Positions 1 to 8,081 of a stretch of 64,000 nt of DNA are shown piece by piece. The stretch's first letter is position 1. Every line of letters starts with the position of its first letter. The stretch comes from JBMDXK01 sp048594375. Lineage in GTDB: Bacteria; Pseudomonadota; Alphaproteobacteria; Rhizobiales; Methylopilaceae. The stretch spans positions 1 to 64,000 of the forward strand of contig JBMDXK010000005.1 of the NCBI GenBank assembly GCA_048594375.1, written 5' to 3'. The translations under genes were made by a program, and so were the position numbers. The notes beneath the pieces were generated by a model. The model was not told the origin of the DNA. It worked only from the letters and a program-made list of their open reading frames with translations, and did no database searches.

Positions 1-1569
1 GATGCAGAAAACGGTTTCCCTGAAGCCGGAAACATGCAGCCGCACTCTGCTCCAATGCCTTTTAGTCCAATCCATTCCCCTGCGCCTATACCTTATGCAC
101 CGCCAGCACCATCCCCTGCTACGGGTTACCCCTATTCCCCACAAGCTCCGACGCACCCAGCGGCGCATTCACCCGTGTATTCTAATCAACAGCAGCAGCC
201 TCAATATGCTGTTCCATATCCACCTGACCAATGGCAAGACTATTTGCACCACTCACCTAGCTCTCCAGCAGCTTCCTATTCTGCTCAACCAATCTATACT
301 AACCCACAGCATTCACCGGCCACACCTGCGAGCCCACACTCAGATGGCTATCCACAATACCTTTCGCCCCAATCTCCTACGACTCCAAGCACACTGGCTC
401 CACCAAGACCTCCCAAAAACCCCTTATCAGATTTCAGCGCAATGCAATCCGCGCTGCCTTCAGCATCTGCACCCAGACCTCCATCTGCTTTTGAAGCCAG
501 TCCACATTCGCGGCCTTCCGGCTTCTACGGTTACACTTCACCAACCAGCCCTTCAGGTTCAGCACTCCTCCAGCAGCCAAGTTATGCCCAAGCAACGCCA
601 AGCCATTTTACAGATACCAGCCAAGCTTTGGTGAAAACGGGAGAAATCCTTGAGAATGCAAGCAATTTCCACAAAGATGTTGCTGATTTTGATGCTGCCA
701 AGAAAAAACCGGATTGGAAAAATGACAGATTTGCAAATATTTTGAATAAAATTGAAGACGATACCCGCATACTGGCGGACATTGCAAGCAAACATAATCT
801 CCCTCAGCTTGCCACCCAATTAAAACTTCACGCAGATGGCGCCGCAGCTGCAAAAAAATCGGTTACAAGTGCTATCGGACGTCTCAAAAAAGACTCATCT
901 AACATCGAGACAATCCGTAAACCCGTGAACGACTACTTCAATAACGCACATGACCTACAACAAAAACTACAAATGCCTGAAACCGAAAGAAAAGACGGCT
1001 CGACAATAGAACCTGCACCTGAAATGCCGGATGTAAGTCATCTCAGACCCACAGATCAGCGCGTTATGGAATCCGTACACGCACTTTTGAAGGATATGCA
1101 CCGAGAAGTAAGTGAGGCATTACACGGCAATCCTAAAGACTATACATCCAAAGAAAAAAAAGCCCACATTGAGCAAACCTTTAAATTTTTGCACCAGTTA
1201 AACAACAATATCGGATACGACAAACCAAAACTGAAATCAGCATTTTCCGCGGTTCTCAAGCGTGAGCAACCGTTGAAGACATCCAAAGATGTTGCGGCGG
1301 ATAGCAAAGTCGCCAATATTGTTATGATGGATAAATTGCGCAACATCTTAACGCATCTGCAAACTGCCTATAGCGATGCGCAGAAAGCAACTAGCGCAAC
1401 AAAAGATATGAATGAAGAGCAAAAGCAAATCATTGACACTCTTCTGCACGATGTGGATGCCATCCAGAAAACCAATTGGAAACAGGTTGGAATTAAATCT
1501 CTTCCAATGCTTTTACAGATGGGAATTAAAATTGGTACAGGAATAGCAACGGGTGGTATCGGTATATAA
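1..1569 (+). CDS. Proline-rich protein with helical C-terminal half, function unknown (5' end outside window)
   Basis: The frame is open from base 1 with no stop before the first internal ATG at 34, so the gene probably starts upstream of the window. About 522 residues are visible. The first ~180 are low-complexity and rich in Pro, Ser, Tyr and Gln, as in a disordered surface or adaptor segment. From about residue 200 the protein becomes charged and probably alpha-helical. It ends in a short Gly/Ile-rich tail (MGIKIGTGIATGGIGI) that could be membrane-associated. No catalytic motif or known domain was recognised. There is no terminator-like hairpin before the next gene, 94 bases on. Such proteins are often lineage-specific; a secreted or effector role is possible but is only inference. 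Confidence 0.8.
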   Translation, partial: DAENGFPEAGNMQPHSAPMPFSPIHSPAPIPYAPPAPSPATGYPYSPQAPTHPAAHSPVYSNQQQQPQYAVPYPPDQWQDYLHHSPSSPAASYSAQPIYTNPQHSPATPASPHSDGYPQYLSPQSPTTPSTLAPPRPPKNPLSDFSAMQSALPSASAPRPPSAFEASPHSRPSGFYGYTSPTSPSGSALLQQPSYAQATPSHFTDTSQALVKTGEILENASNFHKDVADFDAAKKKPDWKNDRFANILNKIEDDTRILADIASKHNLPQLATQLKLHADGAAAAKKSVTSAIGRLKKDSSNIETIRKPVNDYFNNAHDLQQKLQMPETERKDGSTIEPAPEMPDVSHLRPTDQRVMESVHALLKDMHREVSEALHGNPKDYTSKEKKAHIEQTFKFLHQLNNNIGYDKPKLKSAFSAVLKREQPLKTSKDVAADSKVANIVMMDKLRNILTHLQTAYSDAQKATSATKDMNEEQKQIIDTLLHDVDAIQKTNWKQVGIKSLPMLLQMGIKIGTGIATGGIGI

Positions 1570-1663
1570 TAATTTTTGAAAGAGGAAAATTCTGCTTCTT
1601 TTACAGCGCTTTGCGGTATTAGACCAAGCGCTGTACTAAACACAATCTAATAGAAGGCATGTT

Positions 1664-1990
1664 ATGATTACGCTTCGCCTAGCCATGCTGCCTTTAATGC
1701 TTGCACTCTCTCTAATGCCTGCTTTTGCCCAAGAGCGCGGAAAATCATGCCGCTCTCTCACCCCCATCGAACAACACACCACATGGTGGGGGCGTTTTTC
1801 CGGCGGACGTGAGACAACCGGATTGTTTGATGGAGGCGGCATTGAATACCATACGGAAGAAGCCTGCTTCCCAGACCGCAAAACCTGTGAACGTTGGCTT
1901 TACCTACTCAAAAGCGATTACGGCTACATGCCCCGCTGGAATGAATGCAGCCAAGGCTACCAGCCAGACAAACCCGTGCAACAATGGTGA
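1664..1990 (+). CDS. Small exported cysteine-containing protein, unknown function
   Basis: 108 residues. The start is supported by AAGG seven bases upstream of the ATG. Residues 1-22 form a clear Sec signal peptide (MITLRLAMLPLMLALSLMPA then FA-Q), with likely cleavage after AFA. The mature part is about 86 residues, rich in Trp and Tyr, with four cysteines (C29, C68, C75, C95) that could form two disulfides in the periplasm. No family was recognised. It lies between the proline-rich protein and the EF-hand protein on the same strand, with 242 bases of regulatory-looking DNA after it. Confidence 0.7.
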   Translation: MITLRLAMLPLMLALSLMPAFAQERGKSCRSLTPIEQHTTWWGRFSGGRETTGLFDGGGIEYHTEEACFPDRKTCERWLYLLKSDYGYMPRWNECSQGYQPDKPVQQW

Positions 1991-2150
1991 GCAAACAGTC
2001 TCTCAAAAATATCGGCGGCAGTGAGCGAGCGCACAGCATGACCATATTTACAGATTCTTACTATATAAAGCAAAAACAAGTGATTTAATGTTTGTAAATG
2101 ACCAATGCAATACAGGACAAAAAATTAACTCAAATTTTACATTTTTCTCT

Positions 2151-2176
2151 TTAACAATAAATTAATCTTGTGTTAA
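2151..2176. promoter_or_regulatory. Tandem CtrA-type boxes upstream of the EF-hand gene
   Basis: Three TTAA tetramers at 2151, 2162 and 2173 are each separated by exactly seven bases. This gives two overlapping TTAA-N7-TTAA boxes, TTAACAATAAATTAA and TTAATCTTGTGTTAA. TTAA-N7-TTAA is the published CtrA recognition pattern in Caulobacter. The pair sits 57-82 bases before the ATG at 2233. CtrA binding is inference from the match. Confidence 0.5.
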
Positions 2177-2232
2177 CATAAAGCATAAGAGTACAAATAC
2201 GGTTATGTATTTATAAAAGTAAGGGGTACGTT

Positions 2233-2988
2233 ATGTCTGTTGCTTTAACACCACCACCACCGCCTCCTCCACCACCTGTTGTAAGCAATCCTGCACTGGA
2301 TTCGGGCGGTTTTGGCGGCCGTGCAGGGGGGAACATCGGAACGGAGTTTTCTCAAGCTCTCTTTAACCAGATTAACTCAAATACTGCTGATGCAGGCGTT
2401 TCTCAACAAGAGTTTGATGCTTATCTGCAAGGGCAGGGCAATAATTATGATAGTGCCGCTGTTCAGGAATGGTTTGATAGCGCTGACACTTCTGGTGATG
2501 ATTTCCTGAGTTATCAAGAAATGGAACAGGCGTGGGATGATTTCGCACAGCTTGGTTCACCCTCTGGTGCAGAGAGCAGTTCCAATGGATCAGGAAATTC
2601 TGGAAACAGTGGTTCTGAAGGCTCTGGAAAAGGTGGCTCTGAAGGCGCAAGCGGATGTGGAGGCTCTGAAGGTGCTGGTAAATGCGGCGGTTCTGGAGGG
2701 GCTGGCGGCGCTGGGGGTGCTAGCGGTGGTTCAGGTCTTGGCGGCTTGTGGGAAGCTCTCTTGAAGATGTTTGACAAAGACGGCGATGGCAAGATTGACG
2801 CTGAAGAACTTGAGGCGATGAAATCTGAAAATCCTGAATTAGCGGAAAAACTTGAAGGCTTGCTTGAAAAAGCAGGTATTGATCCTGCGGAAGGTATAAC
2901 CCAAGAAAAACTACAAGGTGCAGTTGATAGCGGCAAGATCACCGAAGCTGAGATGAGCTCTTTGACTGAAGGCCTTAGCATGAACTAA
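2233..2988 (+). CDS. EF-hand calcium-binding protein with polyproline N-terminus and Gly/Ser-rich linker
   Basis: 251 residues; AAGGGG eight bases before the ATG supports the start. Order of parts: a run of nine prolines at about residues 7-15; a helical region; a first EF-hand loop at D85-E96 (D85, S87, D89, L92, E96; the usual Gly at loop position 6 is Asp); a Gly/Ser/Glu linker at ~110-170 with two isolated Cys; a canonical EF-hand loop at D181-E192 (DKDGDGKIDAEE); then two more helices that may be a degenerate EF pair. No signal peptide is visible. Such proteins bind Ca2+ and may act as sensors or surface proteins. A CtrA-type tandem box lies upstream and a strong terminator follows, so it is probably monocistronic. 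Confidence 0.85.
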   Translation: MSVALTPPPPPPPPPVVSNPALDSGGFGGRAGGNIGTEFSQALFNQINSNTADAGVSQQEFDAYLQGQGNNYDSAAVQEWFDSADTSGDDFLSYQEMEQAWDDFAQLGSPSGAESSSNGSGNSGNSGSEGSGKGGSEGASGCGGSEGAGKCGGSGGAGGAGGASGGSGLGGLWEALLKMFDKDGDGKIDAEELEAMKSENPELAEKLEGLLEKAGIDPAEGITQEKLQGAVDSGKITEAEMSSLTEGLSMN

Positions 2989-3010
2989 ATGCGTGCAATC
3001 AACATTTAAA

Positions 3011-3052
3011 AAACACCGGTTCAACATTTCTTGAACCGGTGTTTTTTGTTTT
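3011..3052 (+). terminator. Rho-independent terminator of the EF-hand gene
   Basis: Perfect 14-bp stem (AAACACCGGTTCAA at 3011-3024 with its complement at 3031-3044), a 6-base loop and a T-rich tail. It begins 22 bases after the stop codon. Confidence 0.9.
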
Positions 3053-3081
3053 ATCGCAGAATTTTTTAGCTTTGCTGGCCG
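3042..3081. repeat. Copy 1 of a two-copy ~40-bp repeat
   Basis: The T-rich stretch after the EF-hand terminator, through TTTAGCTTTGCTGGCCG, closely matches 38965-39003, with a handful of mismatches and a 2-base indel. Both copies directly follow a hairpin. Confidence 0.5.
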
Positions 3082-3217
3082 TTGCCGATGCCCAAGCCAA
3101 CAACCTGTTAAGTTACCCGTAGGATACCGCGGAGCTCTAAAAAAACGGATTCACCTTTGTTGACATTGCTATATTATCTAGCGGATTGCCGATAAAAATT
3201 GGTTTTATTGGCTGTTT

Positions 3218-5020
3218 TTATAACCGTTGGGTGCCGGTGATAATGCCATTGTAAAGAGTCGTATCCAGTCTTTCATAACGTCTGGTTTGCGGGTTACTAA
3301 ACCAGATTTCATCGGTAATGCGGTTTATATCGAAACCTTCTGCCACAAGATCGGTTTTTTTCTGTTTGAATGTGCCGGTAATGGGCAGTTCGCGCTTCAT
3401 GCGCAGAAATACCGGGCGGGCATAATCCGGAAGATGCTTTTCGAGATATGCGTAAAAATTAACAAAATCAATTCCTTCAGGGGCAACAATGGAGGCCATT
3501 CCGGCGCGGCCTTCGGTTTTGGCAACGGCTACCCCATAGACATTGGCATCGTCTACGCCTGGAAACAGGGTTATCACTTCGGACACTTGCAATGTAGAGA
3601 CGTTTTCGCCCTTCCAGCGGAAGGTATCGCCAATGCGATCCACAAAATAGAAATAGCCTTTGGCATCACGGCGCATCAGATCACCCGTGCGGAACCATAC
3701 ATCCCCTTTGGTAAAAACATTCCAGAGCAATTTTTTTGATGTTGCTTCCTTATCTGCATAGCCTTCAAAGCGGTTGGCCGGTTTTGAGGGATCATTCAGC
3801 ACCTGTCCAATCACTTCACCAATTTCATCGGGTTCGCACGATTGGCACAGACCTTCCGGCGTGCGAATGGGCTCTTCTTTTTCCACATCGAATTTGACGA
3901 TATCCACGGTGAAAAACCGCTTTGCCCATTTTGGAATACGGCCGACAGAACCGACAGTGCCGTCAAAGTTGAACAGCGCCACGTTTCCTTCTGTTGCGGC
4001 ATAAAATTCAAGTATTTTTGGGAGTTTAAAGCGGTCACGAAAGCTTTCCCAAATGTCGGGGCGCAATCCATTGCCGCAACACAGGCGGATTTTGTGGCTG
4101 GTTTCTAATGGATGGGAAGAAGTGTTTACCAGATAGCGGCACAATTCGCCAATATACTGGAACAGGGTGCATTCGTATTTGACAATATCATCCCAAAATT
4201 CACGGGCTGAAAATTTATCACGAATCACCACTGATCCGCCGCTCACCAGCGTAGAGCCGGATGCAAGCACACCGCCCACCGAATGATACATTGGCAGACA
4301 GACATACATCCGGTCGTTGGATGTAATATTCATAGCACCGCCAAAGCCGTGGGTAATAGCCATTATGCGGTAATGGTTGACATTGGCTGCTTTGGGCATT
4401 CCTGTGGTGCCGCTGGTGTAAATATAGAGTGCTTTGTCTTCAATGGTTAGAGGAGGGCGCTCGCCTTGTGCAAGGGTATGGCCGGGTTGTTCTGCAACAG
4501 CTTTATCCAGTCTCAGGGCAAATGTACTGCCTTCGCCGTAGCCCCAGCACTGGTAATCGGGCGCGTCAATCTGTGGCTTTGCCGTTTCAAAAGCCGCCTC
4601 CAGAGCTGCGGCGCAAAAAATATGCTTCGGTTTGGCGATGGTGAAACTGTGAGCAAGCGCCGCGCCGGTAAGATTGGTATTGATGAGCGCCACCACACAG
4701 CCAATACGGGTAAGGCCAATCCATATGATAATAAATTCAGCGCAATTGGGCATGAACAAAGCCACCGTATCGCCTTTGCGCAGGCCTTGCGCCAATCCCC
4801 AGTGGGCATATTGGTTTGCGCGTGTGTCCAGCTGCGCGTAGGTATAACTTTGCCCCTCTGAAATCAGCGCCGAACGCTGCCCGTGCTTTACAGCCATTTC
4901 CTCAATCACATGAGTGAACAGCCGGTGCGGATTTTTGGGAATGGGCTTGGTACGCTTAAGCGCCCGCACAAATCCCGTAACAGATTGCCACTCCTTGCTT
5001 AGGCCAGCCCAACTGCTCAT
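3218..5020 (-). CDS. FATP-type long/very-long-chain acyl-CoA synthetase
   Basis: About 600 residues. It activates fatty acids to acyl-CoA (ATP + fatty acid + CoA) and belongs to the ANL adenylating superfamily. Seen: the P-loop-like motif YTSGTTGMPKAANVNHYR near residue 205, the ATEGN motif, the FRTGDLMRRD motif near the C-terminal hinge, and a C-terminal Lys region (ITGTFKQKK). The segment ALINTNLTGAALAHSF and the overall length resemble the SLC27/FATP branch rather than FadD. The second in-frame ATG (5020) was chosen because GGGGAG lies seven bases before it; the ATG at 5026 is too close to that site. It is a single gene facing the terminator of the EF-hand gene. It may import or activate exogenous fatty acids; the substrate is unknown. 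Confidence 0.88.
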   Translation of the reverse strand: MSSWAGLSKEWQSVTGFVRALKRTKPIPKNPHRLFTHVIEEMAVKHGQRSALISEGQSYTYAQLDTRANQYAHWGLAQGLRKGDTVALFMPNCAEFIIIWIGLTRIGCVVALINTNLTGAALAHSFTIAKPKHIFCAAALEAAFETAKPQIDAPDYQCWGYGEGSTFALRLDKAVAEQPGHTLAQGERPPLTIEDKALYIYTSGTTGMPKAANVNHYRIMAITHGFGGAMNITSNDRMYVCLPMYHSVGGVLASGSTLVSGGSVVIRDKFSAREFWDDIVKYECTLFQYIGELCRYLVNTSSHPLETSHKIRLCCGNGLRPDIWESFRDRFKLPKILEFYAATEGNVALFNFDGTVGSVGRIPKWAKRFFTVDIVKFDVEKEEPIRTPEGLCQSCEPDEIGEVIGQVLNDPSKPANRFEGYADKEATSKKLLWNVFTKGDVWFRTGDLMRRDAKGYFYFVDRIGDTFRWKGENVSTLQVSEVITLFPGVDDANVYGVAVAKTEGRAGMASIVAPEGIDFVNFYAYLEKHLPDYARPVFLRMKRELPITGTFKQKKTDLVAEGFDINRITDEIWFSNPQTRRYERLDTTLYNGIITGTQRL

Positions 5021-5155
5021 ATTCATTCTCCCCGCACACGCTTTTTATTCTGCCTTTTATCTTTAATGATGAATGGTTTACCAAATGCAAACAACCCCAA
5101 AAGCGGATAAGCCTTTGGGGTTGGCGCAAAAATATTGAGTGGGGTTCAATGCTGA

Positions 5156-6118
5156 CTATATTTTATTGAATTTAAGGTCTGCATCCCTATGGATACGATA
5201 GGCAAGTTCATCACGATTTATTGGTCCAAGATAATTCGTTGATTCTTTAAAAATATCTTTTATTTTTTGATCGGCATCACTCGGCGAAAGCTTATCGAGC
5301 TGTGCGTCTATTTGAGCATACGACTGAGCTTTCCCATTTCGGGGAATAAACAGCTTTTCAGGAGTATAATCATCTTTTGTAATATTTGCAGATGTCGGCA
5401 GGTTGGTTAGTGCGTCTTTATGTGTTGACGCGCTATCTGTTGCTTGACGGTACAGTATGTAACGGTATGCATTTTCTGCTGCAGGGGGCAAGGCTACTCC
5501 TTGTCTTGATCTGGTGTTAGACGCTGGAGGAGCAATACCAAAAATGCTTTTAAATATTTTTGCTTCTTGTGCATCTGATCTTGCGGCATCAAGGCGGCCA
5601 TCGATATCTGCAAAGGTAAGTTTTTCACCGCTTGGAGTGACAATTATCGCGTCAGGGTTATGAAGCGTCGTAATGGGTGTTACAGGAATATCGCGGTTAA
5701 CAGGTGTAATGGGGGTATAGAGGTCACCATTTTGATCCACGCGCGAGAAAACGGTATCGGCAGGCGAGATTTCAGGCTGGGAATAAACACTTTCACGATC
5801 GCTATCGCTGTCCAGAGAAAAGTGGCTCTTTAGCTGTTTATCGGTGTTTCCGCCTTCAGGTGTATGAATTTTTTGAACCGTTCCGGAAGGAACTGGTTGA
5901 ATTGTTACAGGTTCAGCAGTCAACAATTCACCGCCACTGAAAGTTGAAAAAGAACTTCCGTCAGAAAGGTTCCGCTGGTGTGATGCGTTTGAAGATTGTG
6001 TACGAACAGAAAGATTTGGCCGCACAGGAGCATTTTGTGAATCCAATGCGTTTTTAAAATGATTGGCAGTATCCTCAGGGGATTGCGGGAGGGTGTTGCT
6101 TTGAACTGATGTAATCAT
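5156..6118 (-). CDS. Unknown protein with an internally duplicated C-terminal module
   Basis: About 320 residues. The ATG at 6118 is preferred (AAAGGTAG upstream) over a GTG ten codons earlier with no ribosome site. The first ~150 residues are polar and probably disordered. Then come two similar ~35-residue modules: residues ~159-194, core FADIDGRLDAARSDAQEAKI, and ~257-291, core YAQIDAQLDKLSPSDADQKI. The shared pattern is an aromatic residue, A-x-I-D-x-x-L-D, then D-A, then K-I-x-x-I-F. Each module is followed by an A-Y-R motif. No signal peptide, membrane segment or known domain was seen. The upstream DNA is very AT-rich. Function unknown. Confidence 0.75.
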   Translation of the reverse strand: MITSVQSNTLPQSPEDTANHFKNALDSQNAPVRPNLSVRTQSSNASHQRNLSDGSSFSTFSGGELLTAEPVTIQPVPSGTVQKIHTPEGGNTDKQLKSHFSLDSDSDRESVYSQPEISPADTVFSRVDQNGDLYTPITPVNRDIPVTPITTLHNPDAIIVTPSGEKLTFADIDGRLDAARSDAQEAKIFKSIFGIAPPASNTRSRQGVALPPAAENAYRYILYRQATDSASTHKDALTNLPTSANITKDDYTPEKLFIPRNGKAQSYAQIDAQLDKLSPSDADQKIKDIFKESTNYLGPINRDELAYRIHRDADLKFNKI

Positions 6119-6436
6119 TTTAACGCTTACTACCTTTATTAGAAACACTATAATTTATATATATTATTTCTTATTAATGTCAATATTTAGAATATAATTT
6201 TATTTATTATTCAAGTTCTATCAATTTGATTTTTATCAAGTAATTGCACTATTTTCTAATAAATGAATACACGGACTTTCACTCAAGGCAATAATTGTGT
6301 GGAAATGTTGGCTTGGTATGCTTACAAAACACACGCACACGTTTCACTATGTTTTCTGAATCGCATCACGTTTATTAAAGTTATTGGTATTGTTTGGGAA
6401 TAGCTTTCCCGCATTTTGCCCTACTGGAGCAACCCC
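6119..6436. other. Divergent AT-rich intergenic region
   Basis: 318 bases between two divergent genes. The half next to the unknown gene (about 6150-6260) is very AT-rich with no clear palindrome. I saw no RNA gene and no TTAA-N7-TTAA box. It presumably holds both promoters, but none could be assigned with confidence. Confidence 0.4.
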
Positions 6437-7096
6437 ATGAAATTCTTTGTTGATACAGCCGATGTCAGCGCCATTAAAGATCTTGCTGATGCAGGGTTTC
6501 TTGATGGTGTGACAACCAACCCCAGTTTGATACTCAAAGCAGGCAAGCCGATGAAGGATGTTATTGCCGAGATTTGTGGGCTGGTGCGTGGGCCTGTGTC
6601 TGCTGAAGTGATTGCCACAACCGCGGAGGGTATGGTGCGCGAAGGCCGCAGCCTCGCCAGCATTGCCCCCAATGTGGTGGTGAAAGTGCCGCTTACCCTT
6701 GATGGTCTCAAAGCGTGTCGTGTTTTGGTGGGTGAAGGCACCATGGTCAATGTTACGCTGTGTTTTTCGGCCAATCAGGCGCTTTTGGCCGCAAAGGCAG
6801 GGGCGACATTTATCTCGCCTTTTATTGGCCGTCTGGATGATACGGGCATTGATGGCATGGAGCTTATCCATGAAATTCGTGCTATTTATGATAATTATGA
6901 GGCGCTGGAAACAGAAATTCTGGCAGCAAGCATCCGTACGCCAAACCACGTCAAGCTGGCCGCGCTTGCGGGTGCCGACATTGCCACTGTGCCACCTTCG
7001 GTATTCGGGGATCTGGTCAAGCACCCACTCACCGATAAAGGTTTGGAGCAGTTTCTAAGCGATTGGGAAAAAACCGGACAGACGCTTTCGGCCTGA
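6437..7096 (+). CDS. fsa: Fructose-6-phosphate aldolase / small transaldolase-family protein
   Basis: 219 residues, the usual length of the short TalC/FSA class of transaldolases. Begins MKFFVDTADV; the ATG at 6437 has GGAG six bases upstream, so an in-frame ATG seven codons earlier is rejected. The Schiff-base lysine is in VVVKVPLT (K83), and the FSA-type motifs VTTNPSLI and PFIGRLDD are present. It acts in the cytosol on fructose-6-phosphate, either by aldol cleavage or by dihydroxyacetone transfer to erythrose-4-phosphate in the non-oxidative pentose phosphate pathway. Which activity dominates cannot be decided from motifs alone. xerC follows 16 bases after the stop, probably in one transcript. 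Confidence 0.9.
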   Translation: MKFFVDTADVSAIKDLADAGFLDGVTTNPSLILKAGKPMKDVIAEICGLVRGPVSAEVIATTAEGMVREGRSLASIAPNVVVKVPLTLDGLKACRVLVGEGTMVNVTLCFSANQALLAAKAGATFISPFIGRLDDTGIDGMELIHEIRAIYDNYEALETEILAASIRTPNHVKLAALAGADIATVPPSVFGDLVKHPLTDKGLEQFLSDWEKTGQTLSA

Positions 7097-7112
7097 GGTG
7101 GAAGCGCGGATT

Positions 7113-8081
7113 ATGGAAGTGCATCCTTGCTCCCTTCTGTCTTGGCATGAAGCGCTTGAACAGGAACTCTATACACTGTTTCAAGGGTGGCAATCCTATC
7201 TGCGCACTGAAAAGCGCATGAGCATCAAAACCGTGGAAGCCTATGAGCATGATGTGCGCAGCTTCCTGCTGTTTTTGCGTGCGTATCAAGGGGAAGCGGT
7301 TGCGGTGAAAACCGTGGCGGAATTGCATCCCCGCGATGTGCGCGCCTTTCTGGCGCAACGGCGGCAAGAGGGGCTGGTTGCCCGTTCCCTCATGCGAGAG
7401 CTGGCGGGTATTCGCTCGTTTTTGAAGCATTTCACCCGCTCAGGGATTGCGGTTTCCGGTGCCTTGACGGCGGTACGGGCGCCTAAAGTGGGAAAGACTC
7501 TTCCTAAACCGCTGGCCATAAAAGATGCGCGCAACATTACAGAGCTGGATGCTTTTGCAGGAGATGCCCGCGACACCTGGATATTGAAACGGGATGCGGC
7601 GGTGTTGGCGCTGCTGTATGGTTCAGGCTTGCGGATTTCCGAAGCGTTGGGTCTCAACCGTGAGGATGCCCCGACGGCAGAAAAAATGCATGTAACAGTG
7701 ATGGGAAAAGGCGGAAAACAACGCACTGTGCCAATTGTTCCTGTTGTGCAGCAAGGGATTGATGATTATCTGAACGCAGTGCCGTGGACACTGACAGCAA
7801 AAAGCCCGTTGTTTGTTGGCGCGCGTGGCAACAGACTTTCCCCGCGGATTATCCAGCGCGCCATGGAAGTGTTGCGCGGCGCCTTTGCCTTGCCGGAAAC
7901 AGCAACGCCCCATGCGTTGCGGCACTCATTTGCCACCCATTTGCTTGAGCGTGGGGGGGATTTACGGGCAATTCAGGAGCTTCTGGGTCATGCCAGCCTC
8001 TCTTCCACGCAAATTTACACCGATGTAAATGCAGAACGGTTGATTGCTCTGCACAGTCAGGCTCATCCCCGCGCAAAATAA
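7113..8081 (+). CDS. xerC: Tyrosine recombinase XerC
   Basis: About 322 residues. It resolves chromosome dimers at dif together with XerD. It has an N-terminal SAM-like core-binding domain (~20-105) and a C-terminal catalytic domain. Catalytic residues seen: Arg in GSGLRISEAL, Lys in GKGGKQR, His-x-x-Arg in HALRHSFATHLLERGG, His in LLGHASLSSTQIYTDV and the nucleophilic Tyr in IYTDV. The ATG at 7113 has AGGTGGA about ten bases upstream; a GTG at 7098 is an alternative. Single chromosomal location beside housekeeping genes and normal length favour XerC over a phage integrase. Its 3' end overlaps the convergent EAL gene by 19 bases. Confidence 0.9.
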   Translation: MEVHPCSLLSWHEALEQELYTLFQGWQSYLRTEKRMSIKTVEAYEHDVRSFLLFLRAYQGEAVAVKTVAELHPRDVRAFLAQRRQEGLVARSLMRELAGIRSFLKHFTRSGIAVSGALTAVRAPKVGKTLPKPLAIKDARNITELDAFAGDARDTWILKRDAAVLALLYGSGLRISEALGLNREDAPTAEKMHVTVMGKGGKQRTVPIVPVVQQGIDDYLNAVPWTLTAKSPLFVGARGNRLSPRIIQRAMEVLRGAFALPETATPHALRHSFATHLLERGGDLRAIQELLGHASLSSTQIYTDVNAERLIALHSQAHPRAK

